A stretch of 64,000 nt of DNA from positions 19,651 to 83,650 of the forward strand of contig VWPU01012725.1 in NCBI GenBank assembly GCA_013398955.1, given 5' to 3'. The DNA is from Callaeas wilsoni. Lineage: Eukaryota; Chordata; Aves; Passeriformes; Callaeidae. Shown here in pieces: positions 61,301 to 64,000 of the stretch. Position 1 is the first letter of the stretch; each line of letters begins with the position of its first letter. Below the pieces are notes generated by a model. The model was not told the DNA's origin, made no database searches, and saw nothing but the letters and a program-made list of their open reading frames with translations. A program made the translations under genes and the position numbers.

Positions 61301-63884
61301 GCCAAACAGATAAAATTTAAGAAGAAATTTGGTTCTTGGTCTTTAACAGTTATCAGTTCCTGGGTGGATACCTATTGAGAGAGATTTAAAAAAGGTTTCT
61401 AATAGCAATGAGGTAAAGTAATATACAATATAAGGTTTTCCTTCAAACAGAGCAAAGGGATTTGTGATGATACATATTACAGACACATGTATATCTTTAT
61501 CTTACTATACATAATTACCCTAACGTTGATCTTCTTCCTTGGTGCGAGACTCACCAGGAGTTTCATGTTCCAGACTTGAAAAGATGGCTTCCAGGCATCA
61601 GACCAAAATTAAGCTTCTTTATTAATTTTAGCTTTAGATTTTAGTCTAGGAAAAAAATTATTCAAGGTACCCACAGGCTAACATGAGTAAAATACATATT
61701 TTAATGGCAGAGGAGATTTTCACAGCATGACAAATTTCATTTTGCTTGAGTCTGCAGCTAAAATCAAATCAATTAGAAAGCTGAGGACCATGAAGAAACA
61801 CATACAACTGGATTAGATCATTCCATGAACATGAGAGACAACAGGCACATAATGGGCTGGGGCTCACAGTGTTTGCTACAGCTCAGGGAACCAAAATTAA
61901 ATTCCTCATCGTGGTACAAACTGCTTCCTTGACTTGGGCTGAGTCACAACATGGGCCCCTCAGGCAATACCTGCCTGGCTCCAGGGCTGCTGGGAATGCT
62001 GTGGACACACTCCAGAAAGGAACAGTGGTGCTCGGTGCCTGCAGTCCCTTGTTTGTGGCCGCGTTCACCTGTCAGCATGACCATGATGGAGGGGTTTGCT
62101 GAACGTGCCTCAGGTTCCTGTGTGCACAGAGACATAAGAGCATTTTTTGCTCCCCTCCTAGGGAGGCAAAGATATGTGAAGGTTTAAAATGCAGGCTTTG
62201 CAACAACAGACAGGTAGTAAGAGGACAAACTTTCAGACTCAAAAGCACCCCATGGAGCAGATTCTGGCTCCAGAGCAGAGCTGGAGACATGGAACCACTG
62301 CAAAAGGCTCACACAAACCTTCTCTGCTGCTGCAGCATCTTCCAGTCCATGGGATGGGGTGCAGAGTCACACCCCAGCCCCCTCCAGCACCTGCCACAGT
62401 ACTCCAGAGTGTCCTTGTTTCTCTGCATGCAAAGCCTCGATTTTGACTTACAATTAATGCAAGTGAAAATCATATTTAGTGACATAGTTAATGGCATCTG
62501 AATCTGCGCAGAGGCTTAAATTTGGTGTGCTTCAAGGTATCAACATAAACAATCCATATGGTGCCCAGGGTTACACCAGGAGCAAGGTGGAGAAAGCAGC
62601 CACTGTCCAAGGCTATGGATGAGATCTGTCCCGGGGGCTGGAACTGAACACCAGCCCAGCTCACCACACCCAAGTGCCTCCGCATAAATCAAAGTCTTTT
62701 GCTTTTCCCTGAAGGCACTGGGAATTGTACTTACTGCTCAGACCTGCACTGATGGTGATGTGGAAAAGCCAGGTCACACCTTTCCATCTTTTCTGCTTTC
62801 TCCTTGTGTCCAACAGCACTGGCTAGGTGAGCATTTTGAATTTCTAGACCGGATCAATTTTCCTTTGCTGAAAAAAACATTGGATTAATATTATAAGATT
62901 ATTGATGGAAAACTTAGTCACAAACAAGGTTGGGGTTTTTATTCTCTCTGCCAAACTAATCAAGGGAATGGTATCCCATTAAATTATATACTTCATGTTA
63001 GCTTCATACTTAGGCAAAAAGTAAATTTGTATAAGATTTCCAGAGGCTTTGTTTCACAAACAAAAAAAGAAATAGTCATGGGAAAATTACAAACCATTTG
63101 GCACTAAGGAAATTATGAATGCAATTTCCTGAGCTCAGTGTGCTGAAGGAGCTGAAGTAAATAGCTGTCAGGCAGCTTTCTCGAACAAAAGATTTTAGGC
63201 TTGATACTCAGCTGTGAAGGAGATTTGTCTGTGCTGGACTTTTGTTCTCCTTCCAGTCAGATAGGATTTTCAACTGGCTTAATTTAGCTGGCACAAAGGG
63301 AGCATGGGTGTGTTGCCTTTGGTTTAAACCGAATTTTCTGGGAATCATCTCTTGAGTAAAAATGACAGAACTCACTTCTTTGCTGAGTTCTGCTGAAGAA
63401 AAGTAATTTAACGATGATTTGAAGTCAAATTGAGAGACCCAAGAGAAAGATCTCAGACATATGCATGGCTACAGAGAAGCTGTCTTCCTGCCATTTCCAA
63501 ACTGAAATAAATCTCTTCAGTAAAAGCAGATTGGGATTTTTTTTTCCCCTCAGCAGCTCAAATGAGAGTTGGGAACAGAAGAAGAAACTGAACCAACAGC
63601 AGGGAAAAATATTTGGCATTAGATAGTCTGGATCTGAGGAAGAACATGAGAATTGTGCACAGACTGCTTAGATTTTGATGAAGCAGTACCTCAAGAGAGC
63701 TCCTGCCACGAAGGGTGACAGAAGCATGTCCCAAGACAAAAAGGACTCCGGGTGCTGCACACTCCCTTCCCACCTCCCTCACGCAAACCGGAGCGGGTCA
63801 GTGAAAAATGCTGCCAGACCGACCTGGGGGACTGGTCGGTGCCTCGTGTCCCCTCCCGCAGCCGCTGGCTGGGGTGCAGGTGCT
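55317..63884. other. 5' flank of FHL1, no gene recognised
   Basis: In human the next gene on this side is SLC9A6; I saw none of its membrane-segment exons here. The region contains one CR1 fragment (59872-60138) and AT-rich non-coding tracts (57220-57480 and 61290-61800). Open frames over 130 codons on both strands lack domains and splice context. Confidence 0.5.
59872..60138 (+). mobile_element. CR1 LINE fragment with intact 3' tail
   Basis: The fragment contains GGTTTAGATTGGATATTGGG, GGAACAGGCTGCCCAGGAAA and a 3' end TATGATTCTATGATTCTTTT, the direct-repeat tail typical of CR1. Its inner sequence differs from the 52690 copy, so it belongs to another CR1 subfamily. Confidence 0.92.
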
Positions 63885-64000
63885 GCTGGGTGCAGTGGGC
63901 GCCGCTGGGTGCAGTGGGCACTGCTGGGTGCAGTGGGTGCTGCTGGGTGCAGTGGGTGCTGCTGGGTGCAGCAGGCACTGCTGGGTGCAGCGGGCGCTGC
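63885..64000 (+). repeat. 19-bp minisatellite running off the window
   Basis: Six units start at 63885, 63904, 63923, 63942, 63961 and 63980, with core GCTGGGTGCAGTGGG plus a variable four-base end. The array continues past the right edge. Open frames here (minus strand Thr/Ala/Pro-rich) are artefacts of the repeat. Confidence 0.95.

Noticed and set aside
55317..63884. Expectation of SLC9A6 exons beside FHL1
   Set aside because: No hydrophobic multi-pass exon or matching peptide was seen on either strand; that gene presumably lies further right.

Overview
The window reads as ordinary vertebrate chromosomal DNA, most likely from a bird. The coding sequence is split into small exons with GT-AG junctions. 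There are three CR1-type LINE fragments of the kind abundant in avian genomes (30685-30838, 52690-53180 and 59872-60138), two of them with the typical 3' end, and one assembly gap lies inside a tandem repeat. Nothing bacterial or viral was recognised. The species cannot be resolved from the sequence alone.

Two protein genes are visible, tail to tail. The left gene, plus strand, is a MAP7 (ensconsin) family gene. It runs from before the window to a poly(A) signal at 24593-24598. I read 15 well-supported coding exons from 4026 to 23197, plus one possible cassette exon. They encode Ser/Pro/Arg-rich linkers, the charged coiled MAP7 domain (about 16096-19004), an acidic linker, and a C-terminal block containing WTFEEFIDVGVHSKS. 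The N-terminal microtubule-binding exons lie outside the window. Because its convergent neighbour is FHL1, as at human Xq26.3, I call it MAP7D3.

The right gene, minus strand, is FHL1, which encodes a four-and-a-half-LIM protein of muscle and other tissues. Five coding exons between 29851 and 26171 give a complete 281-residue protein. A separate first coding exon at 36668-36647 gives a 16-residue N-terminal extension like the one on the longer mammalian isoforms. A CpG-rich, TATA-containing segment near 55160-55320 is a good candidate for the main promoter and untranslated first exon. FHL1 introns fill most of 30-55 kb, and 55.3-64 kb is 5' flank with no gene that I can support.

The most unusual structure is at 10175-10955. 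A 34-bp minisatellite has copied the end of a MAP7D3 exon together with its 5' splice site, giving at least ten exact donor-site copies in a row, interrupted by the 456-base gap. Other points of interest are a run of four frame-preserving MAP7D3 exons, a putative 60-bp cassette exon, a terminal exon adding only two codons, a NAGNAG acceptor in FHL1, closely spaced convergent 3' ends, a perfect three-copy 65-bp repeat and a 19-bp minisatellite running off the right edge. I found no clearly undescribed biological system; the splice-site array is the closest candidate.
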